Assembly: GCA_015491935.1 (NCBI GenBank)
Contig: WGGB01000173.1
Span: 1 to 52,651 of the forward strand
Source of the DNA: Alteromonadaceae bacterium
GTDB taxonomy: Bacteria > Pseudomonadota > Gammaproteobacteria > Enterobacterales > Alteromonadaceae
DNA: 52,651 nt
Direction of reading: 5' to 3'
Shown: in pieces, positions 15,835-24,555 of the stretch
How the letters are laid out: every line of letters begins with the position of its first letter
Position numbering within the stretch: position 1 is the first letter of the stretch
Made by a program: the position numbers and the translations under genes
The notes under the pieces: model-generated
Database searches by the model: none
Told to the model about the DNA's origin: nothing
The model's input: only the letters and a program-made list of their open reading frames with translations

Positions 15835-17055
15835 ATGGCTGTAGCATTACGTTCAATTGACATTTCAGATCCTACTGAAAAAAACATTCAAGATCTTGCT
15901 ATTAACGAACAAACGTTAAACCAACAACGAGGGGTTGAAAAATCAACCTTTACGGTTAATTTCACCGATAAAACACAAACACATACTCAGGGGCTTGCAC
16001 AAGAAGCATTTCCTGGTGAATTAGCTTTATTACGCCAACAAAGTAGCCAAGCTAATTTGTTAATTGACGCCATGCCTACAGGTTTAGTTATGCTTGATGG
16101 TAATGGTATTGTGATAAAAATTAACCCTGTAGCACGGTTATTACTCGATGAACCTATTTTAGGGCAGCCTTGGGTAAATGTTATCCAACGTTCATTTAAA
16201 CCACGTAAAGATGATTGGCACGAAGTCTCTTTAAACGATGGTCGCCGTGTGAAATTAGAAATACGTACTTTAGGCGATCAGCCTGGGCAATTAATTGTTA
16301 TAACTGATTTAACCGAAACGCGTTTATTGCAAGATAAAATTAGTCAAATGCAACGGTTATCTTCTTTAGGTCGTATGGTATCAACATTAGCTCATCAAAT
16401 TAGAACACCTTTATCTGCTGCTATTTTATATGGTGCGAACCTGTCAAATAACAAATTAACTTTGCGTGACCGAGTAAATTTTCAAGATAAGTTAATGAGT
16501 CGTCTTCAAGATTTAGAACAACAAGTCAATGATATGTTGTTGTATGCAAAAAGTGGTAAACAACAAGTTTTGGAAGTTTTGTCTGCTAATAAACTAATTG
16601 CTGATTCAATACAAAGTTTAGATGCTCAAATAAGTGCCGTTGGTGCAAAAATAAGTGTTAATTACTGCCCCGATGATTGCCAAATTTTAGGTAATAAAAG
16701 AGCTTTAATGGGAGCAATTCAAAATTTAGTTAATAACAGTTTACAGTTAATACCTGAAAAAGCAGAGATTGATATTGCTGTCGCGTGTCAAAAAGAATTT
16801 GTTTTAATTGATGTTAAAGATAATGGCGCAGGTATTAGTAAAGAACTCCACGATAAAATTTTTGAGCCGTTTTTTACTAATAGAGCACAAGGTACAGGTT
16901 TAGGGTTAGCGGTTGTGAAGTCGGTAGCTCATGCTCATCAAGGTGACGTTAGTTTACAGAGTAAACCTGGTGAAAGTGCTCACTTTTGTATTAAATTACC
17001 CGTTTTTTCTGCTGATAATGAAACAGCCAATTCAGTAAATAAGCAGCAAGGTTAG
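15835..17055 (+). CDS. flrB: Flagellar sensor histidine kinase FlrB (FleS)
   Basis: FlrB phosphorylates FlrC to activate class III flagellar operons. The 406 residues contain no membrane segment. A PAS-type domain lies at about 80-160 (LIDAMPTGLVMLDGNGIVIKINPVA), the dimerisation and phosphoacceptor helix at about 175-240 with STLAHQIRTPLSAAI (His187), and the ATPase domain at about 275-395 with NSLQLIPE (N box), DNGAGISKELHDKIFEPFFT and GTGLGLAVVKS. It is 11 bases upstream of flrC. The start follows GGGTGAG at good spacing. Confidence 0.94.
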   Translation: MAVALRSIDISDPTEKNIQDLAINEQTLNQQRGVEKSTFTVNFTDKTQTHTQGLAQEAFPGELALLRQQSSQANLLIDAMPTGLVMLDGNGIVIKINPVARLLLDEPILGQPWVNVIQRSFKPRKDDWHEVSLNDGRRVKLEIRTLGDQPGQLIVITDLTETRLLQDKISQMQRLSSLGRMVSTLAHQIRTPLSAAILYGANLSNNKLTLRDRVNFQDKLMSRLQDLEQQVNDMLLYAKSGKQQVLEVLSANKLIADSIQSLDAQISAVGAKISVNYCPDDCQILGNKRALMGAIQNLVNNSLQLIPEKAEIDIAVACQKEFVLIDVKDNGAGISKELHDKIFEPFFTNRAQGTGLGLAVVKSVAHAHQGDVSLQSKPGESAHFCIKLPVFSADNETANSVNKQQG

Positions 17056-17066
17056 GAATAAATATT

Positions 17067-18419
17067 ATGAATACCAGTAAATTACTTGTGGTTGAAGATG
17101 ATGCACCATTACGCGAAGCTTTAGTCGATACACTATTGTTGGCTGGTTATCAATGTTTGTCCGCAGATTCGGGTGAAGCGGCTTTGTTATTGTTAAAAAA
17201 TCAGAAAATAGACTTGGTGGTAAGTGATGTACAAATGGGCGGTATGTCTGGTTTAGACTTGTTAAAGAGCATTAAAAATAGTTACCCTAATATGCCTGTA
17301 CTAATCATGACCGCATTTGGTAGCATTGATGATGCGGTACAAGCAATGCAAGACGGCGCTTGCAATTATATGGCTAAACCTTTTGCACCTGAAGTTTTGC
17401 TCAATATGGTGAGTCAATATGTACCATTAACTATTTCTGATAATCACACGCCAGTGGTTGCAGATAAAAAAAGTTTGGCCTTATTAAAATTAGCAGAAAA
17501 AGTCGCCACTACTGATGCTTCGGTAATGGTATTAGGGCCAAGTGGTTCGGGTAAAGAAGTGTTGGCGCAATATGTTCATAAAAATTCTCCTCGTGCAGAT
17601 AAATCTTTTATTGCCATTAACTGTGCGGCTATTCCTGAAAATATGTTAGAAGCAACCTTGTTTGGTTATGAAAAAGGTGCTTTTACAGGAGCGATTCAAG
17701 CTTGTCCAGGGAAATTTGAACAAGCTCAAGGCGGTACCATTTTACTTGATGAAATTACTGAAATGGACTTAGGGCTGCAAGCTAAAATTTTACGGGTATT
17801 ACAAGAGCGAGAAGTTGAGCGTTTAGGGGGACGTAAAACCATTAAATTAGATGTACGAGTTATCGCCACCAGTAACCGTGATTTAAAAATTGCGGTTAAA
17901 AACGGGGAGTTTAGAGAAGATTTATACTATCGTCTTAATGTTTTTCCATTAACTTGGTTGCCCCTTGCACAACGTCGTGACGATATATTACCTTTAGTCA
18001 TGCATTTAATTGAACGTCATTGTCAAAAAAATGCTGAGGCTATTCCCCAATTAACCGCAGCTGCACGGAGTAAATTAATCGCGTATGACTGGCCAGGCAA
18101 TGTCCGAGAACTTGATAATGTTGTGCAACGAGCCTTAATTTTACAAAATGGGGACAAAATTGATGCGGAAGATTTATTAATAGAACAATTTGACACAACG
18201 ATAATTAGTGAAGCAGACACAGAATCCACAGTCGAAACAGTACAAGAAGATCGTTTAGGTAACGAATTAAAGTTACAAGAACATCAAATTATTTTAGATA
18301 CCTTAACGGCTTGCCAAGGGAGTCGTAAAGCAGTTGCTGAGCGTTTAGGTATTAGCCCTCGAACTTTACGTTATAAAATTGCCCGTATGCGAGATTGTGG
18401 TATTCAAATTCCAGCATAA
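17067..18419 (+). CDS. flrC: Flagellar sigma54 response regulator FlrC (FleR)
   Basis: FlrC is the second-tier activator of sigma54 flagellar operons (hook, filament and motor genes in Vibrio). The 450 residues have a receiver domain with phosphoacceptor Asp54 (VVSDVQMGG), an AAA+ domain with Walker A GPSGSGKE (157-164), an intact GAFTGA loop (204-209) and GGTILLDEITEMD as Walker B, and a C-terminal Fis-type helix-turn-helix (GSRKAVAERLGISPRTLRYKIARM). It is translated from the flrB message and ends at a strong terminator 25 bases later. Confidence 0.95.
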   Translation: MNTSKLLVVEDDAPLREALVDTLLLAGYQCLSADSGEAALLLLKNQKIDLVVSDVQMGGMSGLDLLKSIKNSYPNMPVLIMTAFGSIDDAVQAMQDGACNYMAKPFAPEVLLNMVSQYVPLTISDNHTPVVADKKSLALLKLAEKVATTDASVMVLGPSGSGKEVLAQYVHKNSPRADKSFIAINCAAIPENMLEATLFGYEKGAFTGAIQACPGKFEQAQGGTILLDEITEMDLGLQAKILRVLQEREVERLGGRKTIKLDVRVIATSNRDLKIAVKNGEFREDLYYRLNVFPLTWLPLAQRRDDILPLVMHLIERHCQKNAEAIPQLTAAARSKLIAYDWPGNVRELDNVVQRALILQNGDKIDAEDLLIEQFDTTIISEADTESTVETVQEDRLGNELKLQEHQIILDTLTACQGSRKAVAERLGISPRTLRYKIARMRDCGIQIPA

Positions 18420-18443
18420 TTTTGTTTATAAAATTTCGTTGCT

Positions 18444-18478
18444 AAAGCCAAGCCAGTATTATCTGACTTGGCTTTTTT
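18444..18478 (+). terminator. Terminator after flrBC
   Basis: AAAGCCAAG (18444-18452) pairs perfectly with CTTGGCTTT (18467-18475) around 14 bases, and the T run continues to 18478. It directly precedes the fliE promoter. Confidence 0.88.
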
Positions 18479-18483
18479 GATAT

Positions 18484-18499
18484 TGGCATTATGTTTGCA
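18484..18499 (+). promoter_or_regulatory. Sigma54 promoter of fliEFGHIJ
   Basis: TGGCATTATGTTTGCA is an almost ideal -24/-12 element with correct spacing. Transcription should start near 18510, about 44 bases before fliE. Confidence 0.85.
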
Positions 18500-18553
18500 G
18501 CGCTGTATTTATAGTAAATAAAGTAACGCTTTTTTGACACAGGTAGGTTAGCA

Positions 18554-18877
18554 ATGAATATTCAAGGTAATTCTTTATTAGCACAAATGCAAAGTATGTC
18601 GTTAGAGGCTGGCAGCTCTAAAGTTAATGTTATACCTAATGTTAATCAGTCAGGACAAGATTTTGGTAATTTATTAAAAAATGCCATTAATACGGTTAAT
18701 GAATTACAGCAAGATGCTGGTGCGAAAAAAACAGCTTTTGAATTAGGCGATCGCAGTGTTAGCTTGGCTGAAACCATGATTGCAGGTTCAAAGGCTGGCT
18801 TAGCTTTTGATGCCACAGTACAAGTACGTAATAAATTTGTTGAAGCCTACAAAGAAATTATGAGTATGCCTGTTTAA
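18554..18877 (+). CDS. fliE: Flagellar hook-basal body protein FliE
   Basis: FliE joins the MS ring to the proximal rod and is needed for export to begin. The 107 residues match the family in length and in the C-terminal segment SVSLAETMIAGSKAGLAFDATVQVRNKFVEAYKEIMSMPV, which forms the D0-like helix, with FGNLLKNAINTVNELQQDA before it. There is no signal peptide, as expected for a flagellar export substrate. It is the first gene of the sigma54 operon running through fliJ. Confidence 0.95.
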   Translation: MNIQGNSLLAQMQSMSLEAGSSKVNVIPNVNQSGQDFGNLLKNAINTVNELQQDAGAKKTAFELGDRSVSLAETMIAGSKAGLAFDATVQVRNKFVEAYKEIMSMPV

Positions 18878-18946
18878 TGGCTATTTTAGTGAATAATATT
18901 ACGTTTAATCGTATGGCTTTAATAATCAAAAAAGTGGAGAGCCTAA

Positions 18947-20665
18947 GTGTCTGATATAAATTCTACGAAAATGGCTGTTGCCGAAGGCGGAGAGCTATTA
19001 GCAACTGACAATGCTGCTAATAATGTTGAAGATCAAAAGTCAGGTTTAGCAGCAAGCTTAGGTAATGGCGATATGATGCGCCAAATCACTTTAATTATGG
19101 CATTAGCCATTTGTTTAGCCATTGCTATTTTTGTTATTTTATGGGCCAATCAGCCTGAATACCGTATATTAGCTAAACTGCCCACACAACAGCTTATTCA
19201 AACCATGGACGTGCTTGATGCTAATCAAGTGGAATATCGTCAACAAAATAATACCATTTCGGTACCTGTAGATAAATATCAAGACATCAAAATGATATTA
19301 GCCCGTGAAGGTTTAGGTGAAGAAAGTAAAGATGATGGCGATATGTTAATGAAAGATATGGGCTTTGGTGTTAGCCAACGTCTAGAAACAGAACGCTTAA
19401 AATATAATCGAGAGCAACAAATAGCACACACCATAGAAGAATTAAAATCAGTATCACGCGCCCGAGTTTTATTGGCTATTCCTCGCAGTAATGTTTTTTC
19501 AAGACAAAGTAAAAATCCCTCAGCAACGGTAGTATTGTCATTAAATAAAGGCCATGCGCTTGCCGAAGAAGAAGTTGATGCTGTGGTTGATATAGTGGCC
19601 TCAGCAGTGCAGGGGTTAAATCCTAATCGGGTTACAGTTACAGACCAAAATGGCCGTTTATTAAATTCCGGTTCACAAGACTCAATTTCATCACGTTCAC
19701 GTAAAGAGCTTGATGTTGAGAAAAAACGGGAAAAACAATATCTAGATAAAATTGACTCTATTTTAATCCCCGTGGTTGGTTTAGGTAATTATACTGCGCA
19801 AGTTGATATTTCTATGGATTTTTCTCATGTTGAAAAAACACAACGCACTTATAATCCTGATTTACCTGCTTTACGAAGTGAAATGAGTGTTGAAGACACT
19901 AATGTTGGCGGCTTGTTAGGTGGGATTCCTGGCGCATTAAGTAATCAACCGCCTTTAAATTCAGATATTCCCGAAGAGGTTACTGGAGCAAATTCGAAAA
20001 GATCGATGCCAAATAGTCAGCATAAAGAATTTACTAAAAATTATGACTTAGATGAGTCTATTAGTCATACTAAGCAACAAACAGGCGTAGTGCGTCGCTT
20101 AAGTATTTCGGTGGCATTAGATTATTTATCAAAAACGTCAGCCGATGGTAAAGTGACACAAGCACCGCGTAGTGTTGAAGAAATAGCAAACATTCGTCGT
20201 TTATTACAAGGCAGTGTTGGCTTTGATTTACAACGTGGTGATGTTTTAGAAGTAGTCACCTTACCTTTTTCTCGCGTTCATATAGAAGCAGAAAAAGAAA
20301 AGCCTATATACGAGCAGCCTTGGTTCTTAAAAGTACTCAAATTAGTGATGGGTGCCATTGTTATTATCGTACTAATTTTATTCGTTGTTCGTCCAATGTT
20401 AAAACGTTTAATGCATCCAGAAAGTGCCCCTGTAGATTATGGTGACAAGTCATTAGATTCGCACATTGATTTAGGTGATGAAACCATGGATATGTTGACG
20501 ACAGAATTTGATCCCGCAAGTGTTGGTTTTGCTGCCGATGGTAGTTTACAATTACCAGACTTACATCGTGATGAAGACGTATTAAAAGCTGTGAGAGCCT
20601 TAGTTGCGAATGAACCTGAATTATCTGCACAAGTCGTTAAAAGTTGGTTAACTGAAGATGAGTGA
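18947..20665 (+). CDS. fliF: Flagellar MS-ring protein FliF
   Basis: FliF forms the MS ring in the inner membrane, the base on which the rotor is built. The 572 residues have two transmembrane helices, one at about 45-65 (ITLIMALAICLAIAIFVILWA) and one at about 455-480 (VMGAIVIIVLILFVVRPML). Between them lie the YscJ-like ring domains (YRILAKLPTQQLIQTMDVLD; RLETERLKYNREQQIAHTIE) and a disordered loop near 310-370. The acidic C-terminal tail binds FliG. The start is GTG, preceded by GGAGAG. It overlaps fliG by eight bases. Confidence 0.96.
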   Translation: MSDINSTKMAVAEGGELLATDNAANNVEDQKSGLAASLGNGDMMRQITLIMALAICLAIAIFVILWANQPEYRILAKLPTQQLIQTMDVLDANQVEYRQQNNTISVPVDKYQDIKMILAREGLGEESKDDGDMLMKDMGFGVSQRLETERLKYNREQQIAHTIEELKSVSRARVLLAIPRSNVFSRQSKNPSATVVLSLNKGHALAEEEVDAVVDIVASAVQGLNPNRVTVTDQNGRLLNSGSQDSISSRSRKELDVEKKREKQYLDKIDSILIPVVGLGNYTAQVDISMDFSHVEKTQRTYNPDLPALRSEMSVEDTNVGGLLGGIPGALSNQPPLNSDIPEEVTGANSKRSMPNSQHKEFTKNYDLDESISHTKQQTGVVRRLSISVALDYLSKTSADGKVTQAPRSVEEIANIRRLLQGSVGFDLQRGDVLEVVTLPFSRVHIEAEKEKPIYEQPWFLKVLKLVMGAIVIIVLILFVVRPMLKRLMHPESAPVDYGDKSLDSHIDLGDETMDMLTTEFDPASVGFAADGSLQLPDLHRDEDVLKAVRALVANEPELSAQVVKSWLTEDE

Positions 20666-21704
20666 TGAAAACCAAGATTTACCCGCAACCAGCGGTTTTG
20701 ATGTTGAAAAATTAGACGGTACTGAAAAAGCCGCAATATTATTGCTGAGTTTATCAGAAGAAGATGCTGCGCAGATTTTAAAACACCTAGAACCGAAACA
20801 GGTACAACAGGTGGGTACCATTATGGCGGCAATGGAAGATTTTACTCAAGAAAAAATTACCGCCGTACATAAACTCTTTATTAATGAAATTCAAAATTTT
20901 AGTACTATTGGTTTTCAAAGTGAAGACTTTGTGCGCAAAGCATTAACCGCCGCTTTAGGTGAAGATAAAGCCAGTAATTTAATAGATCAAATTGTGATGG
21001 GCAGCGGTGCCAAAGGCTTAGATTCATTAAAATGGATGGACTCCAAACAAGTGGCGAATATTATTCGTAATGAGCATCCTCAAATTCAAACTATTGTACT
21101 CTCCTATTTAGAGCCAGAGCAGTCGGCGGAGATTTTAGGGCAATTTACTGAAAAAACACGCTTAGATTTAATGATGCGTATTGCTAACTTAGAGGAAGTA
21201 CAACCTGCGGCATTACAAGAATTGAATGAAATTATGGAAAAACAATTTGCCGGCCAAGCAGGTGCTCAAGCCGCTAAAATGGGTGGTTTAAAAGCCGCAG
21301 CAGATATTATGAACTACCTTGAAAGTAATGTTGAAGGTACATTAATGGATGCCATTCGAGAACATGATGAAGATATGAGTCAACAAATTCAAGATCTAAT
21401 GTTTGTCTTTGAAAATCTAGTCGATGTTGATGATCGCGGTATTCAAGCAATATTACGTGATGTACAACAAGATGCCTTAATGAAAGCTCTTAAAGGGGCT
21501 GATGAAGCATTGAAAGAGAAAATTCTTAATAATATGTCAAAACGTGCTGCAGAAATGCTACAAGATGATCTTGAAGCCATGGGGCCTGTTCGTATTAGTG
21601 AAGTTGAAGCGGCACAAAAAGAAATTCTTTCTGTGGCTCGTCGTTTATCAGACGCGGGTGAAATTATGCTTGGCGGTGGCGGTGGTGGTGATGAATTCTT
21701 ATAA
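20658..21704 (+). CDS. fliG: Flagellar motor switch protein FliG
   Basis: FliG couples the rotor to the stator and transmits switching. The 348 residues show the N-terminal FliF-binding domain (LDGTEKAAILLLSLSEEDAAQILKHL), the middle domain with the EHPQIQ motif (NIIRNEHPQIQTIVLSYLEPEQSAEIL), and the C-terminal torque domain with MFVFENLVDVDDRGIQAILRDV and the charged helix LKEKILNNMSKRAAEML. An unusual C-terminal tail of six glycines (GGGGGG then DEFL) follows. The start overlaps the fliF end, implying coupled translation. Confidence 0.96.
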   Translation: MSDENQDLPATSGFDVEKLDGTEKAAILLLSLSEEDAAQILKHLEPKQVQQVGTIMAAMEDFTQEKITAVHKLFINEIQNFSTIGFQSEDFVRKALTAALGEDKASNLIDQIVMGSGAKGLDSLKWMDSKQVANIIRNEHPQIQTIVLSYLEPEQSAEILGQFTEKTRLDLMMRIANLEEVQPAALQELNEIMEKQFAGQAGAQAAKMGGLKAAADIMNYLESNVEGTLMDAIREHDEDMSQQIQDLMFVFENLVDVDDRGIQAILRDVQQDALMKALKGADEALKEKILNNMSKRAAEMLQDDLEAMGPVRISEVEAAQKEILSVARRLSDAGEIMLGGGGGGDEFL

Positions 21705-21747
21705 AGAATACTTTATTGCTAATGCTTCAATCAGGGGTTAAATTGTT

Positions 21748-22542
21748 ATGATCATAAAAAATAAACAGCCTCACGAATTTATTCATCCTGATGAAGTAGA
21801 CGACTTAAAATCTTGGCCGTTACCTCCTGTTAAAGATGAAAGAAAGCAAATAGATGATGAAGCGACTAATGCGCTGGGGCTAAAAAAAACGTGGAAATAC
21901 GAACCTCCCGAAGAAGAAATTGAAGAACCAAAACCGTTAACTGCAGATGAAATTGAAGAAATTCGTCAAGCCGCTTTTGATGAAGGCTTTAACCAAGGAA
22001 AAGAGGAAGGTTTTAGTCAAGGTTATGACGAAGGCAAAGTCGCAGGGCATGAAGAAGGATTAAAAACAGGTCATGAAGAAGGCTTAGCACAAGGATTAGC
22101 GGCAGGCGAAGAACAAATTAACGAGCTAAGTGCACAATGGCAAACCTTAATTGAACAACTACATCAACCATTAGCGGTAGTTGATAAAAATGTTGAACAG
22201 CAACTTTTTGTGTTAGTTGAACAACTAACAGCTGCTATTGTTCGCCATGAAGCTAAAACCAATGCCGATATTATTATGTCGGCAATTAGTGAAGCTATCA
22301 AAGCACTACCCGCTCAAGATGCACAAACACAAATATATCTTCATCCTGATGACATTAAGCGAGTTGAAAGCGCCTTTGGTATCGAACATATAAAAAATAG
22401 TGGTTGGCGCTTACTACCCGCACCACAACTTGAAATTGGTGGTTGTCAGGTTGAAAATAGTACTTCTAATATTGATATGCGAATAAAATCTCGTTTAGCT
22501 GAGGTATTGGAACCTTTCTTGCAAGATGCTTTGCATCAATAA
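21748..22542 (+). CDS. fliH: Flagellar export ATPase regulator FliH
   Basis: FliH is the peripheral stalk that holds the export ATPase FliI and links it to FliN. The 264 residues have an acidic N-terminal part, then a run of helical repeats with small residues every four positions at about 75-130 (FDEGFNQGKEEGFSQGYDEG and similar), the hallmark of FliH. A C-terminal V-ATPase E-subunit-like domain contains IYLHPDDIKRVESAF and GGCQVENSTSNIDMRI. It lies between fliG and fliI in the standard order. Confidence 0.93.
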   Translation: MIIKNKQPHEFIHPDEVDDLKSWPLPPVKDERKQIDDEATNALGLKKTWKYEPPEEEIEEPKPLTADEIEEIRQAAFDEGFNQGKEEGFSQGYDEGKVAGHEEGLKTGHEEGLAQGLAAGEEQINELSAQWQTLIEQLHQPLAVVDKNVEQQLFVLVEQLTAAIVRHEAKTNADIIMSAISEAIKALPAQDAQTQIYLHPDDIKRVESAFGIEHIKNSGWRLLPAPQLEIGGCQVENSTSNIDMRIKSRLAEVLEPFLQDALHQ

Positions 22543-22615
22543 AAACCTCATAAAAATTGACACAGTGTAAAAGTATTTGTGTGAATGTTTCATGTAAGGC
22601 TCTTGTATTAAAATA

Positions 22616-23968
22616 ATGAATGACAGTAATGCGCTTTACGAAAGATTAAAAAACAGTCAAAAATTTATTCATCCGCAACCTATTGTTGTGGCAGGACGTT
22701 TAGTGCGTGTTGTCGGATTAACGCTTGAAGCTGTTGGTGTTAGAGCACACGTGGGCAGTCAATGTTTAGTTGAAACCGCGCAGGGTGATTTAATTGCCGA
22801 AGTTGTTGGTTTTGCACAAGAAAAGACTTTTTTAATGCCAGAGCAAAGTTTACGCGGTGTTATGCCAGGTGCTCGAGTTGTTCCTATTGGTAAGAAATAC
22901 TCCATTCCACTCTCTATGGATCTATTAGGGCGAGTTATTGACGGGGTAGGTAAGCCTCTAGATGATAAAGGCCCGATAAAAAATAGTGATGATTATCATT
23001 ATGACGCGAGTCCAAAAAACCCCTTATTACGTCGTGCGATAACAGAACCTTTAGATGTTGGTGTACGCGCTATAAATAGTTTTTTAACGATTGGTCAAGG
23101 ACAACGTATGGGCTTATTTGCTGGTTCAGGGGTAGGTAAAAGTGTTTTGTTAGGCATGATGACTCGAGGCACAAATGCTGATGTAGTGGTGGTTGGCTTA
23201 GTGGGTGAACGTGGACGAGAAGTTAAAGAGTTTATTGAAGAGATTTTAGGCGAAAAAGGACGTGAACGCGCTGTTGTGGTTGCGGCGCCTGCCGATAATT
23301 CACCCTTAATGCGCTTAAAAGGTTGTGAAACCGCAGTACAAATTAGTGAGTATTTTCGCGATCAAGGGCTTAATGTTTTGTTATTGCTTGACTCAATTAC
23401 AAGGTATGCACAAGCACAGCGTGAAATTGCACTCGCGGTTGGTGAACCTCCGGCCACCAAAGGGTATCCACCGTCAGTATTTTCAAAATTGCCGCAACTG
23501 GTAGAACGAGCAGGTAATGGTGGTGATGGACAAGGGTCTATTACTGCTTTTTATACCGTACTTACCGAAGGTGATGATTTACAAGATCCTATTGCTGATG
23601 CTGCGCGTGCCATTTTAGATGGTCATATTGTTTTGTCTCGAGAGTTAGCTGATAGCGGTCATTATCCAGCGGTAGATATTGAAGGATCTATTAGCCGAGT
23701 CATGCCTATGGTGACCAGTACAGAGCATCAGCAACTAGTACGTCAATTGCGGCAAATGTATGCTTTATATCAACAAAATAAAGATTTGATTGCGATTGGA
23801 GCCTATACCAAAGGTAATGATCCGCGTATTGATCAAGCCATTAACTTAATGCCTGTGATTAACTTTTTCTTACAGCAAAGTATGACCGAAGTGATCCCTT
23901 ATGATCAAAGTTTAGCGCAATTACAAGAAATTATTGCCGCTGGACAAGCGCAAGCTAATGCAAATTAA
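22616..23968 (+). CDS. fliI: Flagellar type III export ATPase FliI
   Basis: FliI is the hexameric ATPase that helps load export substrates. The 450 residues show Walker A GSGVGKS starting near residue 171, [16 protein letters not shown], Walker [22 protein letters not shown] and the ATPase signature [18 protein letters not shown]. An upstream leader of 73 bases carries no strong ribosome binding site directly before the ATG (AAGG is about 18 bases away). No better in-frame start exists, so initiation may be weak or coupled to fliH. Confidence 0.95.
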   Translation: MNDSNALYERLKNSQKFIHPQPIVVAGRLVRVVGLTLEAVGVRAHVGSQCLVETAQGDLIAEVVGFAQEKTFLMPEQSLRGVMPGARVVPIGKKYSIPLSMDLLGRVIDGVGKPLDDKGPIKNSDDYHYDASPKNPLLRRAITEPLDVGVRAINSFLTIGQGQRMGLFAGSGVGKSVLLGMMTRGTNADVVVVGLVGERGREVKEFIEEILGEKGRERAVVVAAPADNSPLMRLKGCETAVQISEYFRDQGLNVLLLLDSITRYAQAQREIALAVGEPPATKGYPPSVFSKLPQLVERAGNGGDGQGSITAFYTVLTEGDDLQDPIADAARAILDGHIVLSRELADSGHYPAVDIEGSISRVMPMVTSTEHQQLVRQLRQMYALYQQNKDLIAIGAYTKGNDPRIDQAINLMPVINFFLQQSMTEVIPYDQSLAQLQEIIAAGQAQANAN

Positions 23969-23991
23969 TCAATTTAATTAGAAGAAGTATA

Positions 23992-24432
23992 ATGGCAAAA
24001 AATCAACTTGAATTACTACTGCGCTTTGAAAAAGAAAAAGAACAACAAAAAGCTCAAGAGTTACAAAAAGCAGAACAAGCGTATCAAGATAATTTATTGC
24101 GTTTATCTAGCGTTGGTGACTTTCGCTTAGAGTATATGAAAAGAGTACAACAACGTTCGTTAGAAGGAATAGATAGTGCCACTTATGGTCATTATCATGC
24201 TTTTATTAATAAACTTGATAATGCTTCAGCACAAATTGAAATAGCCATAAAACAAGCCAAAGCATTAGCGTTGCAATGTAAGCAGCAGTGGTTAGCACAA
24301 CACCAAAAAGTACAAGCGGTTGAATTATTATTGAGTAAACAACAAGCGAAATTGGCATTAATTGCGGCTAAAAAAGAACAAAAAATGTTTGATGAAATAG
24401 CCACACAACAATTTGTTCGTCGTCATTCCTAG
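23992..24432 (+). CDS. fliJ: Flagellar export protein FliJ
   Basis: FliJ is the coiled-coil central stalk of the FliI hexamer and escorts chaperones. The 146 residues are almost wholly helical and rich in Lys, Gln and Ala, with the typical two-helix antiparallel coiled coil and a basic end (FVRRHS). Length matches the family. It is the last gene of the fliE operon, 23 bases after fliI, with AGAAGAAG as ribosome binding site. Confidence 0.9.
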   Translation: MAKNQLELLLRFEKEKEQQKAQELQKAEQAYQDNLLRLSSVGDFRLEYMKRVQQRSLEGIDSATYGHYHAFINKLDNASAQIEIAIKQAKALALQCKQQWLAQHQKVQAVELLLSKQQAKLALIAAKKEQKMFDEIATQQFVRRHS

Positions 24433-24456
24433 TATTACCTACTATTGTTATTTTTA

Positions 24457-24472
24457 TGGACTACTTTTTGCT
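24457..24472 (+). promoter_or_regulatory. Sigma54 promoter of the fliK operon
   Basis: TGGACTACTTTTTGCT has GG and GC at exact sigma54 spacing and a strong -12 TTTTTGCT. It would start transcription near 24483, 73 bases before fliK, and drive fliKLMNOPQR-flhB. Confidence 0.7.
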
Positions 24473-24555
24473 TGTATTTGTTAAAAGGCTAAATAGCAGT
24501 AATAAAGCTGTTTATTTAATGATTGTTTTTGTCTATCACAGTAAGAGAAATTATT